Shown: positions 24,581-35,405 of the stretch, piece by piece
Layout: each line of letters begins with the position of its first letter
Numbering within the stretch: position 1 is the stretch's first letter
NCBI GenBank assembly: GCA_022264855.1
Contig: JABYQU010000031.1
Location: forward strand, 62,001-126,000
Source of the DNA: Lenzites betulinus
Lineage: Eukaryota > Basidiomycota > Agaricomycetes > Polyporales > Polyporaceae
DNA length: 64,000 nt
Reading direction: 5' to 3'
Notes under the pieces: generated by a model
Database searches by the model: none
Seen by the model: only the letters and a program-made list of their open reading frames with translations
Told to the model about the DNA's origin: nothing
Made by a program: the position numbers and the translations under genes

Positions 24581-24804
24581 GGATGAGAGGTGGGACGTCG
24601 ACGTGGATGAGGATGAGGAGGAGAAAGGCGCTGCCACCGCGCGTAGATCTCCTCGCGTACCTCCCCGGGCGTCTATCCACGCGACTTATTCCTTCAGCCA
24701 CAGACCATCTCTCTAACTGCTGCCGTCAATCACTTCTACCTCTCACCGGGACTGCATTGGAGTTTACGGCTCTATTTAATACGACCGTCTTCAGGCCCAT
24801 CAAA
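24581..24804. promoter_or_regulatory. Divergent promoter, GET2-like / coiled-coil gene
   Basis: Only 224 bp lie between the two start codons. No TATA box or clear operator-like site is visible. Confidence 0.45.
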
Positions 24805-25789
24805 ATGACGGATGCCACCACAAGCTCTTCAGCTCGGAACTCAAAGTTGTCTACTGGCTCTGAACGTTATTATACTCTCAAAGGTCGGCATCCTGTTCCT
24901 GTGATATTAGCAAATGAAATTTACCTGGAATGACATTCAAGGTCGTCCGTACTCTCATTTGGAGAGTTTGGAGCTTTCTCCGGAAGTCGAAGAATATCTC
25001 GAGATCCTTACTGACGTTGCCCAGGCTCTGGGTGTCGACGACCTTTCCTTCTCAACGTGAGGCGCCAGACGCTGATGCTCCTCCTTGGAACACTTACTTA
25101 CCATCCCTGGAGATTCTCCGAAGCAATAGAGCGCTTGGACGCAGAGGCGCTGTCCGTCGCTCGCTCTCTACTTGTTACACGCGAAGCAGAAGATGAGCTT
25201 GCACGACATCTACTATCTGTGATACACGAACAAAGGCGAATAGAGAAGTGAGCGTTGTACTCGTGCGGACCCGTGAATACAATCTCAAATGCCGAATTTC
25301 AGATGGACGCAGATCTTACAAGCTGGCTCGTACACTAGCGAAAGTGTTGCCGCACTCGAAAGACAGAAGGCCGCGCTAACCACGAAGGCGAAGGAGTACC
25401 AGAAAGAACTCAACCTGGTCACAGTTCGCAGCTGTCTACTCCAGGACAAGTGATAGAGGTGCTTATCATTGATTGGCAGGGCGATGCGCCCGAACCGCCG
25501 CCGGTGTCGATCACGGAGCTGGCTGCGTTTCGGAAGAGCCTCGATGAACAGGAACAGGTCCTGAAAGAGAAGCGAGCCAAGGTCGAGGCTTTCCAGGGCC
25601 TACCGCCGGTAAGCTTGTCTTGTCCTCTTTGTCCTGACTAGACTAGCTGTGCTAGTGTTGGGTACTGAGTATCGTTCGCAGAACATTGATCTTGCGCGAC
25701 ATGCACTTGCGGAAGCTCGAGACAAGCAAATGGAACTCATCCAGCTACGGGAACGGTTGCTCGGAAAAATGGCCGATGGTGTGAAGTGA
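24805..25789 (+). CDS. Coiled-coil protein, possible augmin subunit HAUS1
   Basis: Six short exons (24805-24883, 24942-25056, 25113-25247, 25303-25417, 25480-25608, 25682-25789) join exactly in frame to 226 residues. The N-terminal third is globular (HLESLELSPEVEEYLEILTD). The rest is mostly coiled coil, with SITELAAFRKSLDEQEQVLK and the closing LPPNIDLARHALAEARDKQM...LIQLRERLLGKM. This ending, a Leu-Pro-x-Asn start followed by a helix of Ala/Glu/Arg heptads, resembles the C-terminus of HAUS1, an augmin subunit that nucleates microtubules from existing ones. Other small coiled-coil kinetochore or spindle proteins are possible. The exon structure is well supported because every join keeps frame; the identity is tentative. 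Confidence 0.6.
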
Positions 25790-27116
25790 TGGGCTCTTGG
25801 GGCGGCCTGAGTCTTGCGGGGTGTCCTTGAACATTGAGATCGAATACGGCGGGACTCGTAAGAGCCTTAGTTTGGCCGAGCTCGTGGTATAAAGAACACA
25901 CTGATTCAAGTCTGGTTGCCCATGTGCGTCACTAGTGGGCACTGCAGCCATCTATCTCACGACCATCTGATTCAGATAAGTTAAGTCCCGTACAGCTACG
26001 ACGCCTGTCTTCCGTGCTCCAGAGCTCCACCCCGTGCTGGGCGTGATGCGCGACAGTATATCTACAATTACAACGACTTCGCACTGTCCTCATGTTTCTC
26101 GCAGCTGCGCGCCTCTACACTTGATATCGGCAGTTCTGCTCGCAAGTTATCAAAGTACGTCTGCTCATGATCGAATTCGTTGCATGAGCGAAATTACCGT
26201 CAACGCTCAATTTTCGGTACGGTGTTGCTCACAACTCGATGCACGCTAGATAGCACGCATACGCAGAATAAGCTAGGATTGTTACATGCGGGTGGGAGAA
26301 GGACAGACGGATTCGCAGGGACATATGGTACTTAATATATACTTCCGCGAAATATTAGCGCTCCCTGTATACCCACGAGGACCAGGATCCTCGGAACAGG
26401 TCAAACCTTTTATGATGAGGCGACTGTAAGGGCGGCAGGCTGCATTGCAATACAACAAGGGCATAGAACGTTTTGTCGGTATGAAGATCCGGACGAGGAC
26501 TAGATTAATGCAGGGGATTCGACGGTTGTTCCCAATTTGAGCCGCTCTTGGACTACACTTGCGACACTGACCGCAGCCAGCATCCCTTCTGTAATTTTCA
26601 TACCACGGAGTTCACATAAACGGGAAATCCGCCGTGAGTGCTGCAACGCCGCAGTTGGACGTAATGGGTATGCTAGTGGCCCGTGACGTTTGAAACATAT
26701 CCCATAGCTCGGATATCAGACTCTGGACGTGTACTCAATACTAGTAGACGTTGTGATAGGTGTAGAAGTTGTTGAGCGCTGCAGAAGATGTGGTACGGAT
26801 GAGAGGTGTGTGCGAGAATCTGGACTGTGCGTATTCGAGCTGCTTGAATGGGCGCCTGTTTGAGCGACGCGTTCGCGCTGGATTCTGCTCTTTCTCTCCG
26901 TCCTCTCTCCCCTCCCTCGCCTGACCCCTCCCCTCTTACGACGCGCAGCCGGCACGTCTCTCTCAGACCGCATTGTCACTATAGCATCGCCAGAGCCCAC
27001 TCTTTTGAACTGCGGTGTGCGCCTGCATAGTCTCACTGCGCGTTAATTACTGAGTCCGGCTCTCTACGGACTTGCTCACCACAACGTATCTGCTGCAGTA
27101 GAGACTCTCGTTCGCC
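25790..27116. other. Intergenic, promoter of dynein tail gene
   Basis: About 1.3 kb with no convincing coding sequence. From about 26880 to 26942 there is a dense CT tract (TCTCTCCGTCCTCTCTCCCC and onward), which likely belongs to the DHC1 promoter. The rest shows no repeat or RNA gene that I can support. Confidence 0.45.
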
Positions 27117-30100
27117 ATGGCTGCCCTCGACGGTCCATTAACTGCGCTAGCAAACGGCGCTCCACGTTCCAATGGCAACGGCGCCCTCAATAACGGGTCT
27201 AACGGCGATCTTCAGGACGCGGAGCCTGCGCCTCCTACAGCCATTTCATTCGATCCCGACGTCTTTCGTTCATTTCTTCTATCTCTCCTCCCTCCCCTGT
27301 TCGGCGCATCCCCACATGATCTCGAGTACATTCTTGACGAAGAATTCTCCGAGCGCGCCTCCCGCTTCGCAAGTGAGGGTGGCGGCGTCTTCTATGTTGT
27401 CAAGAAGAAGGACGAGCAAGAGTGTGAGTCCAGCTACAACAGTTTTTTCCCCCTCCCCGCTCAACCTCACCAGCCGAGGACGCCCCACCCACCTACTCAT
27501 ACAAGATTGTCTCCACGCTTACTTACGACCCCTCTCACGTCACGACTCTTGCCATCATCAAGCGAGGTCCTATCCTCGACTCGACATCACCCTTGGCCAC
27601 GCAACTCCATATTCTAAATCTATTTGGCAGTGATGAGACTCCCTACGAGAGTCTACATGCCGTCATCAGCCATGCAATGAAGCCCTATTTTGAGGCCTTC
27701 GTCGGTGCACGCGGTGGAGGCAAAGACGGCGACTCGAAGATGGGTCAGTATGTTTACAACTAGGGTCGCCTTACCTCTGATCCCCTCCGCAGGCATTCCC
27801 GTCACCAAGAAGAAATTCGCGGAGCTCGAGCTCTCCTTGCTACACCTCCAGCAGAACGTAGAAATCCCCGAGACCCATCTAATCATCCACCCCGTCATAC
27901 AGCGGACAGTTGAGCAAGCTCTTCAACAGGGACACCGACCTAGCATTTCCGATTTGCCCCCAAAACTTCTCAACGACAGCACCTTCCTGAATACGCTCCA
28001 GAACCACGTCAATCAATGGATTAAATCTATCCAGACTGTTACGCGTCTTACCCGCGACGTCAATTCCGGCACCGCATCCCAGGAGATCAACTTTTGGCTT
28101 AGTCTTGAGCGTGCTCTTGAAGGTATCGATAACCAGCTACGCAGCGACGAGGTTACAATGGTCATGGAGGCCCTGCGGAACGCCAAGCGGTTCCGTGCGA
28201 CGGTCAGTTTCGTCGCGGATACGGGCTTGAAGGACGCGATGGACACTGGTGAGTCGCCCGAAGAGTCTCATTGATGCCGTATTTACCAAGCCTGCGTGCA
28301 GTGCACAAGTACAATCAACTCATGAAGGACTTCCCCCTGAACGAGTTGCTCTCGGCGACCGACCTGGACAAGATCCAAGAAGCGGTTGTGCTCATCTTCC
28401 TCCACATGAACCGAAAACTCAAGCTGTCTCCATACCCCGTCAAGCGCGTGCTTCCGCTCGCAGAGGCCATCTCCCGTGACTTCAACGATGCGCTTCTACG
28501 TGTGCTGACCTCGCAACGACTGCTGTACACGCCGTACGACACTTTCGAGCGCCTGCTATCACAGACCATAGCCATATTCCGCACCTGGGACGATCACATG
28601 AAGGAGTTCACGAATACTGCGCGTGAGGTGACTCGTAAGCGAGGCGAGAAGTTTATTCCTATCAAGGTTGTTTCCGCGCACGCAAAGCTCCAAGACCGTA
28701 TCCGCTACTTGCGTGATTGGCGCAAGCAGCATGAACAGCTCGCAGTCATGACCGCGCCAACCAAGGGTCTCAGCGGTGTGGGCAACGAGATCGGCGGTGT
28801 GGATATGGAGGCGGAAGTCAAGGAGGCGTACGAGGTGATGAAGCGCATCGACGTCCTCGACGTATCCACAGGTACGAGCCTTCATCCTAATCAAGATGTA
28901 TTACTCACGGCGTGTAGAGGGAAATGAGATCTGGGTGACAGCCGAGAACGCGTACAATGAGCGCGTTGCTCGAGTGGAGAACCAGATCATTGCGCGGCTG
29001 CGCGACAGACTCGGGACGGCGCGCAACGCCAACGAGATGTTCCGCGTGTTTTCCAAGTTCAACGCATTGTTCGTTCGCCCCAAGGTATGCGACTATCTTT
29101 CGCGGCCGAGACACGAACGGAGTCTCACAGTGAAATTCTGTAGATTCGTGGCGCTATTCAAGAGTACCAGACGCAGCTCATCGACTCCGTGAAAGAGGAT
29201 ATCAAGCGTCTTCACGAGAAGGTCAGATGAATCGATCATTGCTCGCAAGCGTTGATCTAACTTGCAATGACAGTTCAAGACCCAGTACCGTTTCTCAGAG
29301 GCCTACCACATGTCCCAAATGCGCGACCTGCCTCCCATTTCTGGAGCAATCATCTGGGCAAGGCAGATCGATCGACAACTCCAGACCTACATGAAGCGTG
29401 TCGAGGACGTGCTTGGGAAAGGCTGGGAACTCTATGCCGAGGGTCAGAAGCTACAGTCCGAGTCCTCTGCGTTCCGTAGGAAGCTGGACGTGCGACCCGT
29501 CTACGAGGCCTGGTTGCACGATATCAACCGACGCGACATGGGCGTCGGAGGCCGTCTGTTCGAGATCGTGCGCCTCCGCGGAGGCGGGTACCAGCTTGCG
29601 GTCAACTTCGATCCGCAAATCATCACGCTGTTCAAGGAGGTCCGCAACCTGCTCTGGCAGAATTTCCAAGTCCCACACGCGATCACCAACATGGCGAAAG
29701 ACGCGAAGCGCGTGTACCCGCACGCGGTGAGTCTGATGGAGACAGTGCGCACGTACGGACAGACCCTCGATCTTGTCGAGCACAACAAAGGCATCGAGTG
29801 GCTTGTGGCAGAGTACCGGAATGAGGCGCAGCGGATGGTCACTCGCGGTCAGGATATCTGCAGCCTATCCTGTTCCAGGTACTGACAGTCTAACAGGTAT
29901 GAACATCCGATGGGACTACTTCGTGAATCAGTACGACACGGCACGCTATGTTTCCACCGATGGCGTTCGCGACAACCGGCATATCCAGTTTGTTCGCGAG
30001 TTTGCTAGCGTGGTATCGGTCCTGCAGGTACGCACTGTCTTCACGTTGACCGTCACATCCTCTCACGATCCCCCAGGACAAGACGAACAACGTGATCGAC

Positions 30101-31276
30101 CTGTACAAGGATATTCTGCGTTCTGTAGAGGAGCTATCAACATGTCCGTACACACCTGACGCCTTCAGGGATCTCCTCGGCAAGATTCAGGCAGCGGTGC
30201 GTATATACCATCTCCCAGAGTCCTGAGAGGAACCACTAACATGTAAGGGAAGATTGACCGACTGAACCTGGAAGGCTATGCGAACCTCGACCATTGGGTG
30301 GCTGAACTCGACCAACGGATAGAGAGCATCCTCCTCCAACGCGTGACACACGTCATCCAGCTTTTCTCTAGTGAATTTGAACGCGCAGACGATGACGGCC
30401 GGAGAGAACCCGTCACGATCGCGGGCAAGCGGCGAGATAAGCGGGCCAAGAACGACAAGGTTTGCCTTTCGTTTTCTTCTCTGCGTTCCACGGCTGATGC
30501 AACTCTGTAGTCCGCGGACGGGGCCCTAACGCTGGCGCCCATCATCCACGAGATTCGCATTCAGAATCAGGTCATCTTCCTCGATCCCCCCATCGAGCAT
30601 GCGCGTGCAGTGTGGATTCACCAATTGCACGAATGGCTTGGTAAGCATGCAGTTCGCTACGGTGGCCATCTCGTATTTATTCGGCATGCAGGTACCGTGT
30701 GTCGATTGAAGCGGATACAAAGCTCGCGGTACGAGATCGGACTGCAGATGCAAGGACATGTAGCAACAGACGTTACCTACACCTCCCTGGTATGTGGCTG
30801 TGAGGTTCTTTTTCGGCGCCAACATTGACACTCCAGCACAGTTGACGCGCTTCCCGGACGCGACCCTTGAAAAGCCGTTCGCCCTGATCGAGCAGAAGGT
30901 GCAGTCGCTCAAGGACTACGTCGCCAAATGGCTGCAGTTCCAGTCCCTCTGGGACCTCGAGGCCGAATACGTCTTCAACCGGCTCGGCGACTCGCTCGCG
31001 AACTGGCAGCAGCTCCTGACTGAGATCAAGAAGGCGCGCTCGACATTCGACACGTCCGAGACGCAGAAGTCGTTTGGCGTGTGCGTCATCGACTACGAGC
31101 AGGTACAGGCGCGCGTGAACGCCAAGTACGACGCCTGGCAGCGCGACATCCTCTCCCGCTTCGGCGTCAAGCTCGGGAACGCGATGAAGGAGATGCACGC
31201 TTCGATCCTTAAGGCGCGCAACGAGCTCGAGCACCATTCTATAGAAGGCCTCGTCGGCGCCCCGCGCAGGTTCTGA
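27117..31276 (+). CDS. DHC1: Cytoplasmic dynein heavy chain tail, encoded as a separate gene (split dynein)
   Basis: About 14 exons with roughly 50-bp introns give about 1,160 residues starting [20 protein letters not shown]. The whole protein is the N-terminal tail (DHC_N1): dimerisation and subunit-binding helices such as [40 protein letters not shown] and [20 protein letters not shown], then [20 protein letters not shown]. It stops after [20 protein letters not shown], exactly where other dyneins continue into the linker and six AAA+ modules. No P-loop or motor sequence follows; the next gene is on the other strand. Agaricomycetes are known to encode dynein in two genes, dhc1 (tail) and dhc2 (motor), described in Schizophyllum commune; Ustilago splits at a different point. 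This is therefore an intact dhc1, not a truncation. The motor half must lie elsewhere. Confidence 0.95.
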
Positions 31277-31714
31277 GCAGCGGGCTGCGGGACTGTTGGG
31301 GTGGGGCGGGTTTGCTTTCGGACGGGCTGGATGTCGTTCTCGCGTGTATCTCGCTGTGCTTGTCATTGTCTTCTCTCATGCATGTATCCACGGATCCGTA
31401 ATTCCCTACCATACGCTTGTACCTATGTAGTCTTATACCCGCATATTTCACACGGATGCTGAGTTGGGGAACGGCTTGCTAGCCTGTGAAACCCCAGTCT
31501 CGCGTCCTACTAGGCCGAGAGTGCATAAGATTACAATGCTCTTGCACTTCGGAGTCTACAACAAAGCTATACGAAAGCGGATACTGCTCGATCAGGGTAT
31601 CGTACCAAAATCACCGTGTCTTGTGTCGCCCATAGTCATCTCAATATCGTATCCTTTCGTCAGTCGTACAAGAAGGCCGCGCAGCAGGCCCCCCGCCATC
31701 CAAGCAACCCGCAC
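31277..31714. other. Convergent 3' flanks of DHC1 and the DBF2-like kinase
   Basis: About 438 bp. I checked it for a continuation of the dynein linker and saw none. It looks like 3' UTR and terminator sequence for both genes. Confidence 0.5.
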
Positions 31715-33655
31715 CTAGAAGATCGTCGCCAGTGCGCCGTCGTCGTCCCCGCCAAACGCCCGCGTGCCGCCGATGGCCATCGGCCCATTCTTGCGGAACG
31801 TGAAGCCGACCCAGACGCCGCGCGCGGCGGGCTCCTCCTTCTCGCGCACGCGCTCGACGTGGCGCTGCTTCTCGATCACCTCGGCGTATTTCTCCATATC
31901 CTCCGGGGACGTGAAGTCGTCGTAGTAGCCCGTGTCGTCGTCGCCCGTCAGCTCGGGAACGTACGGCGGGTCGACCCCGCGCAGGTCGTCCCAGTGCACG
32001 CTCTTGAAGAAGCTGTGCTCGCGCACCTGCGAGAGCGTCGCGTAGCGCACGCTTGCGTGAGCGATGAGCCTGCATGGAACATGGGGTTAGTCGTTGAGTG
32101 GGAACAGGGGGTCGGAGACATGCCTGGTGATCGCGTCCCATGCGATGTCGGTCAGGTTGAAAACTTGGTCTTCGGGCGCGTCGTACACCGGGCGCTGGAG
32201 TACCGAGGTCCATTTGTCCAAGTTTGTCCATGTCTCCTCGGGGGTGCGACCGCTGAATGGCGGGAAGCCGGCGAGGAACTCGAAGAGGATGCAGCCCAGA
32301 GACCAGTAGTCGACGGAGAACGAGTATGGTTTGCCGCGGAGGACCTCCGGGGCCATGTAGTCTGGTGAACCGACGATGGAATCAGCGTACCGAGGGATCT
32401 GTTGTCGGATGGAGCGGTAGATGGAGCGCCGCTCAAGTGTCGAACGGTGGATGATCTCGTTGTCTTTCACTTTGTCAAGCTCGTGAAGTGTGAGCCTAAT
32501 TGCGGATGTTAGCTTTGTGAAGGGGCCATACCTTGACTCTCATGGATTCGATGCGCTGTGGGTTCAGTGCTCCGGTGGCCAAACCAAAGTCAGTCAACTT
32601 GACGTGTCCCGTACCGTCGAGCAGGAAGTTCTAGCAGAATAGTTCAGGATACGAAAAGGGGAAACGACCAGCTCGACGACAGACCTCCGGCTTCAGGTCT
32701 CGATGGATATAACCGAGCTTGTGCAGCTCATTGACACCGACGAACATCTCGCTGATGTAGAACCTCGCGATCTCCTCTTTGAGAACGCCCGCGTTGTTGA
32801 GAAGCGTACGGAAGTCACCTCCGGGGACGTATTCCATCGCAAGGTACACATGCTGTGGGTCTTGGAAGGCGTAGAGAAGGCGAACCAGCCATGGCGTCTT
32901 TGTTGCAGTAAGGATGTCACGTTCGACCAGGACGTGTCGGACCTAGGCAAAGTGTGAGCCCCGATACCAAGTAAGCAGCAGCGCGAACGTGAACTCACCT
33001 CGTCCATCTTGAACAGTGTTCGTTTCTTCATCTTCTTGAGTGCACACACTTCACGTGTATCCGCCTTGCGCGCGAGGAAGACCTCCCCATACCCTCCCTG
33101 TCCGACTTGTGCGATGATCTGGAACTGGTCAACTCGCAGCTTGACGCGCCGCTTGCGGAGGAGGGCGCGTTCTCTTCCGCGGTATGACTTGAACTCTTGG
33201 GCATATTCCGACTGGGTAAGGTTCCGCTTCGCAGTATCCTCGTCGAACCGGGCGCGCCTATCCTTCCGATTGGCGATGTAGCCCAGGAGCTGGAAGTAGT
33301 AATCGAGGAAGTCTGTGCTCGGCAAAGGAGAGACATGGCGAAAGATGGTGAGCACCCTGGGCAGTCCGGTTCGAGCGGAGTACTCACACAGCTGGGCAAC
33401 AGTGGCTTTGCGGCGGACCTCTGGGCTCTCGAGGAGCTCCTTCTCCCAGACCTTGAACGCGCCCTGTTTGACGGTCGTGTTTGCCTTTGCGGTGTCCATG
33501 TAGATGTCCTTATCGAAGGTCATGCCCTTGGCGGTGGCCATCCGGATGTCGGGGACGCCCACGGTGAGGCCTTTGGCGGTGTTCATGTGGATGTCTGGGA
33601 GTCCGTCGTAGACATCCTGGGGCGGGTTTTGTTTGCGCGGCGTAGGCGCAGCCAT
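31715..33655 (-). CDS. DBF2: NDR-family AGC kinase of the DBF2/SID2 type
   Basis: Start [20 protein letters not shown] at 33655. The N-terminal regulatory region includes [20 protein letters not shown] and [20 protein letters not shown], the Mob1-binding basic region of this subgroup. Kinase signatures follow in order: [14 protein letters not shown] (P-loop), [11 protein letters not shown] (catalytic Lys), [23 protein letters not shown], a long NDR-type insert, then [13 protein letters not shown] and [19 protein letters not shown]. The C-terminal hydrophobic motif is VGFTFRKNG. Wording of the P-loop and DYYF segment is closer to Dbf2/Sid2 than to Cbk1/Orb6. These kinases, with Mob1, act in the mitotic exit or septation initiation network. 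A three-fold repeated MxTAKG-type motif lies in the first 60 residues. A 54-bp tandem duplication sits upstream. Confidence 0.93.
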
Positions 33656-33749
33656 GTTGTCCTGTGGTGTGGTGTGAACAAAGGGATCCGGAGTGGCAGC
33701 AGAGGGACGAGCGAGGCGAGAGCGCTACGAGCTGCGAGCGCTCCGAATC

Positions 33750-33857
33750 CAAACACTCAGATCCCCAGATCGGCTTCCGGCCCGGCCTCCCCGCCGTTCA
33801 ATCCAAACACTCAGATCCCCAGATCGGCTTCCGGCCCGGCCTCCCCGCCGTTCAACA
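33750..33857. repeat. Two perfect tandem copies of a 54-bp unit
   Basis: The unit begins TCCAAACACTCAGATCCCCA and recurs immediately without mismatch. It lies about 95-200 bp upstream of the DBF2-like start codon, within its 5' UTR or promoter; the length is a multiple of three only by chance, since no gene reads through it. The remaining flank to 34082 shows nothing else. Confidence 0.9.
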
Positions 33858-34082
33858 GCACAGCTTGATGTTGAAGGAAACCGTTTTACAGTGCGTCCAC
33901 TTGCCACTACCCGCCGGTTCTGCGTATGCGTATCTGGCGTGTATCAAGTCGCGAGTGTCACAGTACTGTGGCCAGTAAAGTCAGCGAACAAGTGAATCGT
34001 TGCCCGATTACTACTAATTAGTTGCTCATGGCGTTCAGATCAGCCAAGTCTTCCTGGCCATCCCCGTGTAAATACTAATATA

Positions 34083-35405
34083 TTAGGAGTCGCTCATGAG
34101 TATGTATATGGTCTTAACCTCCCATTCACTCGTCTCGGACCATCCCAAGAATCTCCCCAATCTGCCTATGAGCCCTGCGACGGGCTGTGCGCGCGGAAGG
34201 GCTACAAGCCTGTCCGTCCTCCACGCGTGTCCCCCCTCTTTGGCTTCGCCAATGACACAACTCCTCACACAAGCATATGTATCCTTGTCCACTTTCAACA
34301 GCACCAGCCCAAGCCAGTCAGCGCGATTCTCCCACCCCAGCCCGCTCACCGAGTAGCATGCCAGGCCAGCGTAGTACAGATGCGGGCCATTGGGCGACTC
34401 CGAGTACAGCCTCCGCAGTGGGAGCTGGATCCGCATCCCCGCGTTCGTGTCCTCAAAGTGCGACTCCCGGATGGGCGGCGCGCCGAGCGTGTCCGTCAGA
34501 GCTGACAACGGGGTAGCCCACATGTTCGTCCCCTCGCTGAAGTCATCGGGCGAGGCAGCCAGGAGAGAGCCGGCGAACATCTCAGAGACGCTGTGATTCT
34601 TCGCTGCGGCCGCCTCTAGGAGCGCCTCCGAGTCGGCGTGCTTCGTATGTTGTCCCCACGCGAAGAGACTGTGGTCATTGGACTGTCGGATGATCTCCAG
34701 CTGCAGACGGTGGAACGCCCTCGGACCGCCCTCGCCATATATCGTCGGCATGCTGACGTTGAAGATCCCCATCAGCGAGTACGCCCTGTCCTCCGGCCTC
34801 GACGTCTTCCTCCCCGCCGCCCAAGACATCCGCGTAGCCAAGCTAGTGCTGTAGATCATCGCCCGCGGATCATCGGTCGCGAGCACCGTCGCGTCGATCT
34901 TCGTGAGCTCCTCCAAGATGGGCGCGAGGCTCTGGCGCGTCCCGATCCGGCTCCAGCTCCGCGTGAGGAAGACCATGGTGCAGGACGGCGCGAGGAGCTC
35001 GGGCAGCGTCCACCCGCGCGTGAACCAGCGGCTCTTCCTGAACGTCGACGCGAGCCACTCCGGGTCCTCGCCGTCGCGGACGTCGTCCAGGTACACCAGG
35101 CACAGCCCCGAGCGCTGGTACCACGCGAACATCGAGTTCAGGGCCTCGGAGAGCTCTGCGCTGCTCGACTTGTCGATGCAGCAGGTGTCGTCCCAGATCC
35201 AGTCGAAGCCGTACCGGTTCTTGGCGTGCCAGCACGCCCTCTCGACCTTGCGCCATCCGGGCTTCGTGGTCGCCACATTGAGGTCTTGCATGTCTGCGAA
35301 CAGCACCTCGCCATCGCGCCAGCAGTGGGAGAGGATAGCGTACGGGGGTCGTTCATCGTCTGCAAAAGTGTGAAGCTGAAACGTGGTTGTGCTCAGAAGC
35401 CGCAT
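34083..35405 (-). CDS. HET-domain protein, second copy type
   Basis: One uninterrupted frame of about 440 residues from the ATG at 35405. It begins MRLLSTTTFQLHTFADDERP, the stereotyped start of the NWD/HET-E-like subgroup, then PPYAILSHCWRDGEVLFADM, the start of the HET core, CWHAKNRYGFDWIWDDTCCI and DKSSSAELSEALNSMFAWYQ. Then come LVYLDDV, SRWFTRGWTLPELLAPSCTMVFL and AYSLMGIFNVSMPTIYGEGG, all hallmark segments. No NACHT or WD repeats follow; the C-terminal third is an unassigned extension. It differs clearly from the HET gene at 16.3-18.4 kb, which belongs to the SYVWG subgroup. The expected role is non-self recognition or cell death, uncharacterised in basidiomycetes. Confidence 0.9.
   Translation of the reverse strand: MRLLSTTTFQLHTFADDERPPYAILSHCWRDGEVLFADMQDLNVATTKPGWRKVERACWHAKNRYGFDWIWDDTCCIDKSSSAELSEALNSMFAWYQRSGLCLVYLDDVRDGEDPEWLASTFRKSRWFTRGWTLPELLAPSCTMVFLTRSWSRIGTRQSLAPILEELTKIDATVLATDDPRAMIYSTSLATRMSWAAGRKTSRPEDRAYSLMGIFNVSMPTIYGEGGPRAFHRLQLEIIRQSNDHSLFAWGQHTKHADSEALLEAAAAKNHSVSEMFAGSLLAASPDDFSEGTNMWATPLSALTDTLGAPPIRESHFEDTNAGMRIQLPLRRLYSESPNGPHLYYAGLACYSVSGLGWENRADWLGLVLLKVDKDTYACVRSCVIGEAKEGGHAWRTDRLVALPRAQPVAGLIGRLGRFLGWSETSEWEVKTIYILMSDS

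Noticed and set aside
31277..31714. Continuation of the dynein motor after the DHC1 stop
   Set aside because: None of the frames resembles the linker or AAA1, and the region looks like 3' UTR up to the opposite-strand kinase gene.
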